Source of the DNA: Mucilaginibacter daejeonensis
GTDB taxonomy: Bacteria; Bacteroidota; Bacteroidia; Sphingobacteriales; Sphingobacteriaceae
Length of the DNA stretch: 64,000 nucleotides
NCBI RefSeq assembly: GCF_020783335.1
Contig: NZ_CP086068.1
Coordinates: forward strand, 1,426,001 to 1,490,000
Direction of reading: 5' to 3'
The notes beneath the pieces were generated by a model that had not been told where the DNA came from, did no database searches, and saw only the letters and a program-made list of their open reading frames with translations. This document shows positions 43,922-51,720 of this stretch, in pieces. A program made the translations under genes and the position numbers. Position 1 is the stretch's first letter. Every line of letters begins with the position of its first letter.

Positions 43922-45088
43922 ATGAGAACGCTTAAACATCATATCACCATAAATGTATCATTGATCGGCCTGGCTGGCGTACTGGCCCTGAGTGCCTGCC
44001 ATAACGAAGAAAAAGAGAAAGAAGAAAAGGCTCGCGCACAACAAGAACAGGCCGACATTGAGGTGCCGCCTGTAGAGACGGTAGCCTTGGAAAAAGCTAA
44101 GTTGGCGTCGGTGCTGCGGATACCCGGCGAATTGCAGCCTTATCAGCAAGTGAGCCTTTATGCCAAGGTGAACAGTTATGTAAAAAAATACCTGGTGGAT
44201 GTGGGCTCTGAGGTGCATGCCGGTCAATTGATGATCATTTTAGAAGCACCCGAGATCAACTCGCAACTGGCATCAGCTCAAGCACGTATCAAGCAACAGG
44301 AAGCGATATACCTGGCCAGCAAGGCCACTTATGACCGCTTGTTCAATACCGCTAAAACGCCGGGTACCATCGCTCAGAATGACATTGACCAGGCCGAGGC
44401 ACGAATGAAGGCCGATAAGGCCAACATGCAGGCGGCAAAGGCATCGTATCAGGAGGTATCCTCGACCTTGCAATACTTACAGATACGCGCCCCCTTTGAC
44501 GGCGTGGTGAGCGAACGTAACGCCAGTATGGGTGCTTATGTGGGTCCGGGTGGAGGTGGCGCACAGCCGCCGTTATTTGTGGTCCAGCAGCAAAAGAAGT
44601 TACGTTTGGTGATATCGGTACCTGAACTGAATACCGGTGCGCTTAACGGCAAGGAGGAAGTTGATTTTACCGTTCGTGCTTTACCTAATGAGCAGTTCAA
44701 AGCACGTGTAGTACGTTCGGCAGGTGCACTTGACGCCCGCTTGCGCTCAGAGCGTTTAGAGATGGACGTGCAGAACCCTAAGAAGATCTTATTACCGGGC
44801 ATGTACGCGGAGGTGAGCGTGCCCATGCGATCACATGACAGCACATTTGTGATCCCGCAAACGGCACTGGTACAATCGACCGAAAAGGTATTTGTGATCC
44901 GGGTGACCAACGACCATAAGGCTCAATGGGTAGATGTGCAAAAAGGCATGCAGGGGAAAGAAGGAGTGGAGGTGTACAGCAAAGAGCTTGCCCTGGGCGA
45001 TAAGCTGATCAAAGTAGCCACTGACGAGATCCGCGACGGACAGCCTGTTAAAGACGCTGTGGCCAAGAAGGAAGAGGAAAAGAACTGA
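43922..45088 (+). CDS. Efflux RND periplasmic adaptor (membrane fusion) lipoprotein
   Basis: 388 residues, SPII signal with lipobox LALSAC, then a Glu/Lys-rich linker. Barrel-sandwich halves are GELQPYQQVSLYAKVNSYVKK and LQIRAPFDGVVSERNASMG, separated by a coiled hairpin (about 115-175). The beta-barrel and MP domains follow. It links the RND pump to the TolC partner. Separated from the pump gene by 35 bp; the operon ends at 45121-45147. Confidence 0.94.
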   Translation: MRTLKHHITINVSLIGLAGVLALSACHNEEKEKEEKARAQQEQADIEVPPVETVALEKAKLASVLRIPGELQPYQQVSLYAKVNSYVKKYLVDVGSEVHAGQLMIILEAPEINSQLASAQARIKQQEAIYLASKATYDRLFNTAKTPGTIAQNDIDQAEARMKADKANMQAAKASYQEVSSTLQYLQIRAPFDGVVSERNASMGAYVGPGGGGAQPPLFVVQQQKKLRLVISVPELNTGALNGKEEVDFTVRALPNEQFKARVVRSAGALDARLRSERLEMDVQNPKKILLPGMYAEVSVPMRSHDSTFVIPQTALVQSTEKVFVIRVTNDHKAQWVDVQKGMQGKEGVEVYSKELALGDKLIKVATDEIRDGQPVKDAVAKKEEEKN

Positions 45089-45120
45089 GTAACCCTCAGT
45101 TCGTGTGTGTTGTGTGTATG

Positions 45121-45147
45121 AAAGACGGTCAAGAAGGCCGTCTTTTT
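45121..45147. terminator. Terminator of the efflux operon
   Basis: AAAGACGG and CCGTCTTT pair around a 9-nt loop with T5. It sits between convergent genes and touches the stop of the 45146 gene. Confidence 0.75.
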
Positions 45148-45451
45148 ATTTGGTAGGCTCGATGTTATTGAGCACGCTGATCAGCCCGTCCTTTAAAGCC
45201 TTCGCATCTATACTTCCCACGTTCTGCTCCTTCACCCAAATACTGATCTGATCGTTGGTCTTGCTGATCTGCAGGCGGCCTTTGAACAATTGTTCGTCCT
45301 TACTGTAAAGAAACTCGAGCAGTTGATTGATACCTTCTTTGCGGCATACCAATTCTTTACCCATTTGCTTCACGATAAGGCGCACACGGCTTGGCCTGAA
45401 CTTTTCGGGCTCGATCTTTAATACATGGTTATCCTGTAGCCTGAACTGCAT
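45146..45451 (-). CDS. Hypothetical protein in the pyrimidine operon
   Basis: 101 residues (MQFRLQDNHVLKIEPEKFRP). A small soluble alpha/beta chain with no recognised motif, ending ALKDGLISVLNNIEPTK. It begins 3 bp after pyrB on the same strand, so it is almost certainly in the pyrR-pyrB transcript. A regulatory or assembly role with ATCase is possible but not shown. Confidence 0.75.
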   Translation of the reverse strand: MQFRLQDNHVLKIEPEKFRPSRVRLIVKQMGKELVCRKEGINQLLEFLYSKDEQLFKGRLQISKTNDQISIWVKEQNVGSIDAKALKDGLISVLNNIEPTK

Positions 45452-45454
45452 AGC

Positions 45455-46375
45455 TTAATTTTGACCGGCCAGCAAGTAAAGCACGGCCATACGCACGGCC
45501 ACGCCATTCTCTACCTGGTCCAATATGATCGATTGTTTACTATCAGCCACATCGCTGGTGATCTCGACACCTCTATTGATAGGTCCAGGGTGCATCACCA
45601 CGATCTCTTTGTCAAGGTTGTCCAGTATCTCTTTATTGAGGCCATACAACATCGTATACTCACGCAGCGACGGAAAATACTTGATGTCCTGACGCTCTAA
45701 CTGGATGCGCAGCATGTTGGCCACATCGCACCAGTTCAAAGCTTTCTTAAGATCGTGTTCCACCTTAACACCTAATGAACTGATGTATTTTGGGATAAGT
45801 GTGGTAGGGCCGCAAACCATCACCTCGGCACCCAGTTGCTTTAAGCAAAGTATATTAGATAAAGCCACACGTGAGTGCAGGATATCGCCAACGATAGCCA
45901 CTTTCTTGCCTTCAACACTACCCAGTCTTTCACGGATGGAGAATGCATCTAACAAAGCCTGTGTCGGGTGCTCGTGCGCACCGTCTCCGGCGTTCACGAT
46001 CTGCGCTTTAACATGTTTGGAAAGGAACACACCGGCACCGGCATAGGGATGACGCATCACTACCATATCCACCTTCATGGCTAATATATTGTTCACGGTG
46101 TCGATTAACGTTTCGCCTTTGCTTACCGATGACGACGAGGCGGCAAAGTTCAAAGTATCAGCAGATAGGCGGCGCTCGGCCAATTCGAACGACAAGCGGG
46201 TACGGGTAGAGTTCTCGAAGAAAACGTTAGCTATGGTCACATCGCGCAATGAAGGCACTTTCTTGATCGGACGGTTGATCACATCCTTAAAGGTATCAGC
46301 CGTGGTGAATATCTCTTCGATATCGTTCCGGTTCAGATCTTTAATTCCCAATAAGTGTCGTGTGCTTAGTGCCAT
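45455..46375 (-). CDS. pyrB: Aspartate carbamoyltransferase catalytic subunit
   Basis: Second step of de novo pyrimidine synthesis. 306 residues, standard length. Carbamoyl-phosphate motif FENSTRTRLSFE, the 80s-loop SSSVSKGETLIDT, HPTQALLDAFSIRE and MHPGPINRGVEI are intact. No pyrI regulatory subunit gene is adjacent. It follows pyrR by 100 bp. Confidence 0.97.
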   Translation of the reverse strand: MALSTRHLLGIKDLNRNDIEEIFTTADTFKDVINRPIKKVPSLRDVTIANVFFENSTRTRLSFELAERRLSADTLNFAASSSSVSKGETLIDTVNNILAMKVDMVVMRHPYAGAGVFLSKHVKAQIVNAGDGAHEHPTQALLDAFSIRERLGSVEGKKVAIVGDILHSRVALSNILCLKQLGAEVMVCGPTTLIPKYISSLGVKVEHDLKKALNWCDVANMLRIQLERQDIKYFPSLREYTMLYGLNKEILDNLDKEIVVMHPGPINRGVEITSDVADSKQSIILDQVENGVAVRMAVLYLLAGQN

Positions 46376-46475
46376 ATTTTATTTACGGTATCGAATTTTG
46401 ATTTCGAATTAATACTTTTTTAGCTATTCAGGGATGTTCGGTATAAGTCATCAGACATCCGAACTGCGGCATCAT

Positions 46476-47015
46476 TCAATTCTCTGAAATCAGGACCACT
46501 TTGTCTTCACCATCTGTTTCTTTCCAGCTTACCACCACTTTTTGCGAGGCAATGGAATCGACCTCGATACCGGTGTAGTTAGCATTCACTGGCAAGTGGC
46601 GCGAGTAGCGGCGATCCACCAGCGCTAGCAGCTCAACCTTTGCAGGGCGCCCAAAAGCCAGTAATGCATCCATAGACGCGCGGATGGTGCGGCCTGTCCA
46701 TAACACGTCGTCCATGAGGATCACGTTCTTGCCTTCTACAATAAAATCGATACGGGTCTGGTTAGGTACCAGCGGACCTTCACGCCTCCTGAAGTCATCA
46801 CGGTAAAAGGTGATGTCAAGGTCGCCCTGCATAATGGAACTGTCCAAAATAGCTCTGAGCTCCTCAGCTATACGACGAGCCAAATAGATACCACGCGGTT
46901 GTATACCGATCAATATGGCATCCTTAAAGTCGTTATGATTTTCGATCAACTGCCTGCACAGGCGTTGTATGGTTATTTGGAATTTTGGACCGTCAAGCAA
47001 AGTGAGATCTTGCAT
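46476..47015 (-). CDS. pyrR: Bifunctional pyr regulator / uracil phosphoribosyltransferase
   Basis: 179 residues from ATG 47013-47015. The PRPP motif VILMDDVLWTGRTIRAS is intact, as are LIGIQPRGIYLARRI and the C-terminal VDRRYSRHLPVNANYTG. PyrR senses UMP/UTP and controls pyr mRNA by attenuation in Firmicutes; here its regulatory role is inferred from the position ahead of pyrB. The start is supported by a TAACTTTG box (47034-47041) inside the longer frame. Confidence 0.95.
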   Translation of the reverse strand: MQDLTLLDGPKFQITIQRLCRQLIENHNDFKDAILIGIQPRGIYLARRIAEELRAILDSSIMQGDLDITFYRDDFRRREGPLVPNQTRIDFIVEGKNVILMDDVLWTGRTIRASMDALLAFGRPAKVELLALVDRRYSRHLPVNANYTGIEVDSIASQKVVVSWKETDGEDKVVLISEN

Positions 47016-47033
47016 CGCATCAGTAGGTTTGGG

Positions 47034-47041
47034 CAAAGTTA
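47034..47041 (-). promoter_or_regulatory. -7 box of pyrR
   Basis: TAACTTTG on the minus strand, 18 bp before the ATG; no clear -33 element. Confidence 0.4.
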
Positions 47042-47139
47042 AAAAAACTTTCGAAAAATTGCCGGTCACGAGTAGTTACAAGCGGTATTCAGTCGAACTT
47101 ACTTTCATGGATTATTTATACTGAACTAACAATATCGCA

Positions 47140-47168
47140 CAAAAAAGGCAGATACTGGTATATCTGCC
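47140..47168 (-). terminator. Terminator of the cupin gene
   Basis: On the minus strand AGGCAGATA pairs with TATCTGCCT and the stem runs into T6. Confidence 0.8.
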
Positions 47169-47175
47169 TCGGATC

Positions 47176-47754
47176 TTACACGCTTTGCGGGGTGAGTATA
47201 TTGTTGTAGTTCCACTCGGGTTTGTAACCTTTCATACGCCCTATAGCGGCCAATAATTTGAATCCTGCTTTTTTAAGTAAGGTCCATTTTCCGGCCACTA
47301 CATAAATGTCGCTATAGTGATCGATCATGACCGCCAAATGCAACAGGTTGGGTGCTTCGGGCGAGTCAGAAGTTCGGGCTTGGGCAAGTGCGCAGGCCGC
47401 TTCATAAAGCTTCTGAGTGCTTAAAGCTGGCCTTATCTCTGTGGTCACATGTAACTGTTCTTTCTTGCTGGCATTCCACCACTGGTGCGCATCACCCGGT
47501 TTGATCACGATCATTTCGCCAGCCTCATAGCGCACTTTTTTTCCGTTCACCACGGTCATCATGCTTCCTGATATCACGTTGATGATCTCGGTTTGGGTAG
47601 GGTGCTTATGAACGAATCCACTTTTTTGATCACTGTCCACGTCTGCTACACATTTCATTCTCACATACTCACCATCAGTATCTTCAGCAGTATTTAAAAA
47701 GATAAAGGTTTTTTTGGTCAGCGGGTTGTGGATCTGCTCTCCTGCTTTTCTCAT
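47176..47754 (-). CDS. Cupin domain protein
   Basis: 192 residues. Cupin motif 1 is present as HKHPTQTEIINVISGSM, with KHP in place of HxH, and motif 2 as GEMIVIKPGDAHQWWN. The N-terminal two thirds are beta barrel; residues about 125-190 are helical and may form a dimer. Metal site partly conserved. Role unknown. Stands as a single unit upstream of pyrR on the same strand, with its own terminator. Confidence 0.88.
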   Translation of the reverse strand: MRKAGEQIHNPLTKKTFIFLNTAEDTDGEYVRMKCVADVDSDQKSGFVHKHPTQTEIINVISGSMMTVVNGKKVRYEAGEMIVIKPGDAHQWWNASKKEQLHVTTEIRPALSTQKLYEAACALAQARTSDSPEAPNLLHLAVMIDHYSDIYVVAGKWTLLKKAGFKLLAAIGRMKGYKPEWNYNNILTPQSV

Positions 47755-47873
47755 AAATGTATTATCAATAAGGATAGGTCGCTTAGTACTTAAATGGTAC
47801 TACGGCGACAAAGTTATACTTATAATACGTTAAAACCATCCCTGTTGATACAATGTTTTGAACCATTATAAAT

Positions 47874-47909
47874 AAAAAAAGCCCTGTGCTTTGATACACA
47901 GGGCTTTAA
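47874..47909 (-). terminator. Terminator of rpsA
   Basis: On the minus strand AAAGCCCTGTG pairs with CACAGGGCTTT around an 8-nt loop and ends in T7. Confidence 0.9.
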
Positions 47910-47928
47910 AAGGAAATTATTTAATGTA

Positions 47929-49875
47929 TTATTTGGTCTCCTCGTTAGACTTGCGCGCTTTGTTCTCAGCACCTTCCATCTGCTCTTTCAATTGGGCCAA
48001 TACGCTCAGGTCGCCAAGGGTCGATCTTTCAACCGAATCTTTAACTTTCTTCACCGCGCTGTTAGCAGCTTTCGCTTCTTTCTTACGGTTCTCAAAGTCT
48101 TGAACTCTTGCTTCTGCACGTACATCTTCCCAAATGCGAGAGTGAGAGATAACGATACGTTTGTTGTCCTTACCGAACTCAATGATCTTGAAGTCAGCGG
48201 TCTCTTCGGCTTTCAAAGATTTGCCGTCCTCTTTAACCAGGTGTTTGGTTGGCGCAAAGCCTTCAACACCGTATGGAAGGGCAACAACAGCACCTTTATC
48301 GGTCACTTTCAATACAGTACCTTCGTGTACCGAATCAACAGTGAAGATAGTCTCGAAAGTATCCCAAGGGTTCTCTTCCAGTTGTTTGTGACCTAAGCTC
48401 AGTTTGCGGTTATCAACGTCAAGTTCTAAAACGATAACGTCAAGTTTCTCGCCAACTTTAGTGAACTCGTTAGGGTGGTTCACTTTCTTAGACCATGAAA
48501 GGTCAGAGATGTGGATCAAACCATCGATGCCGTCTTCCAGTTCAACGAACACACCAAAGTTGGTCATGTTCTTAACGGTAGCAACATGCTGAGTGCCTAC
48601 AGCGTAACGCTCGGCAGCATTTTGCCATGGATCAGGAGTAAGTTGTTTGATACCTAATGACATTTTGCGCTCTTCGCGATCCAATGTCAATACTTGAGCT
48701 TGAACCTCGTCGCCAACTTTCAGGAATTCCTGAGGGTTGCGCAGGTTTTGTGACCATGACATTTCTGATACGTGGATCAGGCCTTCAACACCAGGAGTGA
48801 TCTCCAGGAATGCGCCATAATCAGCCACAGTAACGATCTTACCTTTGACGATCGATCCAACCTGGATGTTCTCGTCAAGGCTTTGCCAAGGGTGTGGAGT
48901 AAGTTGTTTCAAGCCCAGAGCGATACGTTTTTTCTCGTCATCGAAGTCAAGAACAACAACGTTGATCTTTTGATCCAATGCCAATACTTCTTTCGGATGC
49001 TCGATACGGCCCCAAGAGATATCAGTGATGTGCAGTAAGCCGTCAACGCCACCAAGGTCGATGAATACACCGAAGTCAGTGATGTTCTTAACGGTACCTT
49101 CCAATACCTGACCTTTTTCAAGGCGAGCAACGATCTCGATCTTTTGGTTCTCCAGGTCGTCCTCGATAAGTACTTTGTGAGATACCACAACGTTCTTGAA
49201 TTCGTGGTTGATCTTAACAACTTTGAATTCCATGGTCTTACCTACATAGATATCGTAATCGCGGATAGGCTTGATATCGATCTGTGAACCAGGTAAAAAG
49301 GCTTCTACGCCCATTATATCTACGATCAAACCACCTTTGGTACGGCTCTTTACAAAACCGGTGATGATCTCATCGTTAGTTAATGCATTATTGATGCGCT
49401 CCCATGATTTTTGAGTTTTTGCACGTTTGCGCGATAATACTAACTGACCGTTAGCATCCTCTTGCGATTCAACGAATACGTCAACCTCATCGCCGATCTT
49501 CAGATCAGGCATGTCACGGAACTCTGACAATGATACCATACCATCAGATTTGAAACCGATGTTCAATACCACGTCCTTGTTATTGATGTTCACTACGGTA
49601 CCGGTAATGATCTCGCCTTGGTTGATCGAGTTAAAGGTACCATCGTACATTTGCTCGAATTTAGCGCGATCAGCATCGCTGTAGTTACCAAATTTCTTGT
49701 CGTCAGCATCCCAATCGAAATCGGCGTTGCTTGCTGCAATCTTAGATTTGATCTCATCAATAGATATCGAATCAGCTTCTGATTCAATGTTCTCTTTCTC
49801 TTTTCCAGCGCTAACTGTCCCCAGTTCAGCCTGTTTAGATTTTAATTCTTTTTCTGCTTCTTGTTTTTTTGCCAT
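47929..49875 (-). CDS. rpsA: 30S ribosomal protein S1
   Basis: Binds mRNA and delivers it to the 30S subunit; especially important where Shine-Dalgarno sites are rare, as in Bacteroidota. 648 residues. A Lys/Glu-rich N-terminus (about 1-60) leads to six S1 domains with repeats of the GxVxxIxDFGVFIDLG type (the third to fifth are VKNITDFGVFIDL, IVTVADYGAFLEI, VKNMTNFGVFVEL). The C-terminus is basic and charged. Start ATG 49873-49875. Confidence 0.97.
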   Translation of the reverse strand: MAKKQEAEKELKSKQAELGTVSAGKEKENIESEADSISIDEIKSKIAASNADFDWDADDKKFGNYSDADRAKFEQMYDGTFNSINQGEIITGTVVNINNKDVVLNIGFKSDGMVSLSEFRDMPDLKIGDEVDVFVESQEDANGQLVLSRKRAKTQKSWERINNALTNDEIITGFVKSRTKGGLIVDIMGVEAFLPGSQIDIKPIRDYDIYVGKTMEFKVVKINHEFKNVVVSHKVLIEDDLENQKIEIVARLEKGQVLEGTVKNITDFGVFIDLGGVDGLLHITDISWGRIEHPKEVLALDQKINVVVLDFDDEKKRIALGLKQLTPHPWQSLDENIQVGSIVKGKIVTVADYGAFLEITPGVEGLIHVSEMSWSQNLRNPQEFLKVGDEVQAQVLTLDREERKMSLGIKQLTPDPWQNAAERYAVGTQHVATVKNMTNFGVFVELEDGIDGLIHISDLSWSKKVNHPNEFTKVGEKLDVIVLELDVDNRKLSLGHKQLEENPWDTFETIFTVDSVHEGTVLKVTDKGAVVALPYGVEGFAPTKHLVKEDGKSLKAEETADFKIIEFGKDNKRIVISHSRIWEDVRAEARVQDFENRKKEAKAANSAVKKVKDSVERSTLGDLSVLAQLKEQMEGAENKARKSNEETK

Positions 49876-49895
49876 TAAATAATGTGTCTCCTTTT

Positions 49896-49921
49896 CCCAA
49901 TTAATTGGGACTGCAAAGGTA
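49896..49921 (-). promoter_or_regulatory. rpsA leader with palindrome and -7 box
   Basis: On the minus strand TACCTTTG (49921-49914) matches the -7 box, and the perfect palindrome CCCAATTAATTGGG (49909-49896) lies 4 bp further on, at about the start of the transcript. An AGGAG sequence precedes the ATG. A leader structure for autoregulation is possible. Confidence 0.45.
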
Positions 49922-50051
49922 AGGATAAATATTTTGGAAATAAAAATAAAATAGGTTCATTTTTAGCAAGATGTGGTTTAATTATCAGGATGTTGGATGA
50001 TCTCAAGGCTATTTTGCAAGTGAAAAAACAATGTTCCGGCCAACGAAGTTG

Positions 50052-50110
50052 CACCTCACACCTCACACCTCACACCTCACACCTCACACCTCACACCTCA
50101 CACCTCACAC
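50052..50110 (-). repeat. Heptanucleotide tandem array, 8 perfect copies
   Basis: Unit CACCTCA (TGAGGTG on the other strand), eight exact copies from 50052 to 50107 plus CAC. Bases 50105-50107 form the stop codon of the adjacent gene. Confidence 0.95.
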
Positions 50111-50770
50111 TAGCGCCCGCTCTATCTCATCGAACACTTCCATAAAGGTTTCACTGGTCTTGTTGCGGTAATTGATGATCACGTTGGTCATTGCTGCTTC
50201 TTGCTCAGGAGTGAACGGGGAAGGCCATATGCGCATACAGATGCGCTTGAGCGCGTAAGCTACCTTGGAGGCATCGGCATAGGTGTGCAAATAGCGCTCG
50301 GTCCGGAATTTGTCGAAAAAGCGGCTGAACACCTCGGGCTCGGTCATGCCACTAACGGCCAGGAACTCATTGATCGACTGGTGATCGCATGAGCTTAAGT
50401 GGTCATAAAAGTCATCGGCCTTCACGCGCCCCGTGGTGAGTAATAAGCTGTCAAGAATAAGCTCAATAGCGATGTGCCCTAAAAAGAATGGCTTCACCGG
50501 CGAACCGCTGATCACTTCACGCAGTTCGAGCTTGAGTTGATGGGAGTGGGTCTTAAAGAAGTCGGAATTGTGGAAGTGCCTATCGATCTCTAAATGTTTG
50601 AGCCATCCATTATAAATGTGATGGGTATCGCCGTCGGGGTAATGATGCTTTTCGGGATGGAGAATGATCGACTTATCGGCATTTTTTAGCAGGTCGGGCA
50701 ATACCGTGCCCAACACATGATAACAGTTGCTGGTATGACGATCAAAATAATAGTGCGATAGAAAATTCAT
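50105..50770 (-). CDS. Acyl-carrier-protein phosphodiesterase-like protein (AcpH family)
   Basis: 221 residues from ATG 50768-50770. The opening MNFLSHYYFD and the stretch WLKHLEIDRHFHNSDFF match AcpH-type phosphodiesterases (DUF479), with His and Asp residues for a metal site. The sequence is longer and divergent from E. coli AcpH (193 residues), so activity on holo-ACP is not certain. Its TGA stop lies inside the heptanucleotide array. Confidence 0.65.
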   Translation of the reverse strand: MNFLSHYYFDRHTSNCYHVLGTVLPDLLKNADKSIILHPEKHHYPDGDTHHIYNGWLKHLEIDRHFHNSDFFKTHSHQLKLELREVISGSPVKPFFLGHIAIELILDSLLLTTGRVKADDFYDHLSSCDHQSINEFLAVSGMTEPEVFSRFFDKFRTERYLHTYADASKVAYALKRICMRIWPSPFTPEQEAAMTNVIINYRNKTSETFMEVFDEIERALV

Positions 50771-50878
50771 AGGAGCGATGTACTGCAAAATACATAACAT
50801 CGGCCGTAAGCCGAAATCATTTCGGCCGTTCAGGTCAAATTTGTAGAGTTGTGATCAATTGAATGGTCTACGAACCAG

Positions 50879-51025
50879 CTACATTTTAGAGAAGAGCGTT
50901 ACATGCAAAGAGATGTACAAGCAGCCAATAAGCATGGTGACGGCGATGGTGTAAGGAATAAGGTCCGGCCATTCAAATGGTTTGAATAGCACGAACGTGC
51001 GCGGCTCGATAACAGGTCTGTCCAT
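50879..51025 (-). CDS. Predicted 48-residue membrane protein
   Basis: Starts at ATG 51023-51025 and ends at TAG 50879-50881. N-terminal part MDRPVIEPRTFVLFKPFEWP, then one membrane helix (IPYTIAVTMLIGCLYISLHV) and a short tail. Single pass, N-in by the positive-inside rule. No homolog recognised. It lies between the AcpH-like gene and DUF4269, divergent from the latter. Confidence 0.55.
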   Translation of the reverse strand: MDRPVIEPRTFVLFKPFEWPDLIPYTIAVTMLIGCLYISLHVTLFSKM

Positions 51026-51081
51026 ATGTGTCAATATACGCAACGGTCGTTTTAAAGGAGAATATCGTTACAGTATACCAT

Positions 51082-51089
51082 TACTTTTG
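51082..51089 (+). promoter_or_regulatory. -7 box before the DUF4269 gene
   Basis: TACTTTTG fits TAnnTTTG and ends 7 bp before the ATG at 51097, implying a very short or absent leader. Confidence 0.35.
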
Positions 51090-51096
51090 TAGCATC

Positions 51097-51639
51097 ATGA
51101 GCGATCATCGTTACGGTCATTTCGATACACTTGAATATTTAGCCAATGGCAACCCGAGGCAACAGGATGCCTATACCGTGTTAAGCCATCATTGTGTTTT
51201 CCAAAAGTTAACCAGGTACGGGCCGATATTGGTAGGTACCGTACCCATATGTGTAGACATTGAAGGCAGCGATCTGGACATAATTTGTTGCTTTGAGGAT
51301 GCCGTGCGATTCAGTGAGGAAGTGAAGGCAGCCTTTGGCCAATACCAGGCGTTCAATGTGGAGACGGTGGTCGTTAACGATCAGTCATCGGTAGTGGCTA
51401 ACTTTACATTAGGTGGCCAGCTGATCGAAGTGTTCGGCCAGGCAATGTCTGTTAAAGAGCAGAACGGTTACCGGCATATGATCGCCGAGTATGAGTTGCT
51501 TCGCGTGCATGGTGAGTCGCTTAAGCAGCAGGTCGTCCATTTGAAGCGTCAGGGCATCAAGACAGAACCTGCTTTTGCCCAAGCGCTCGGCCTGTCTGGC
51601 GATCCATACCAGGCCTTGCTTGACCTTTATCCGCTGTAA
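51097..51639 (+). CDS. DUF4269 family protein (nucleotidyltransferase-like)
   Basis: 180 residues from ATG 51097. The core PILVGTVPICVDIEGSDLDIICCF has the nucleotidyltransferase-like G[T/S]-x9-12-D[L/I]D pattern, then FGQAMSVKEQNGYRHMIAEYELL. Family function unknown; the conserved acids suggest a minimal nucleotidyltransferase fold. ORFs that begin further upstream would include a promoter-like TACTTTTG. Confidence 0.88.
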   Translation: MSDHRYGHFDTLEYLANGNPRQQDAYTVLSHHCVFQKLTRYGPILVGTVPICVDIEGSDLDIICCFEDAVRFSEEVKAAFGQYQAFNVETVVVNDQSSVVANFTLGGQLIEVFGQAMSVKEQNGYRHMIAEYELLRVHGESLKQQVVHLKRQGIKTEPAFAQALGLSGDPYQALLDLYPL

Positions 51640-51667
51640 CAGATAAACGGTTAATAAAAGTCTTTTT

Positions 51668-51696
51668 AGCAGATCTTAACTGATCTGCTATCTTTG
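51668..51696 (+). promoter_or_regulatory. tyrS promoter with inverted repeat in the spacer
   Basis: AGCAGATC (51668-51675) and GATCTGCT (51682-51689) are exact complements around TTAACT. The right arm overlaps the -7 box TATCTTTG (51689-51696), and T5 (51663-51667) could serve as -33. The repeat could bind a repressor, or act as a terminator of the upstream gene. Confidence 0.5.
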
Positions 51697-51720
51697 CCAA
51701 CCTTAAAATATTGTATCAAA

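Noticed and set aside
50052..50110. CRISPR-like direct repeats
   Set aside because: Units are 7 bp with no spacers, so this is a tandem heptamer array, and no cas genes are near.
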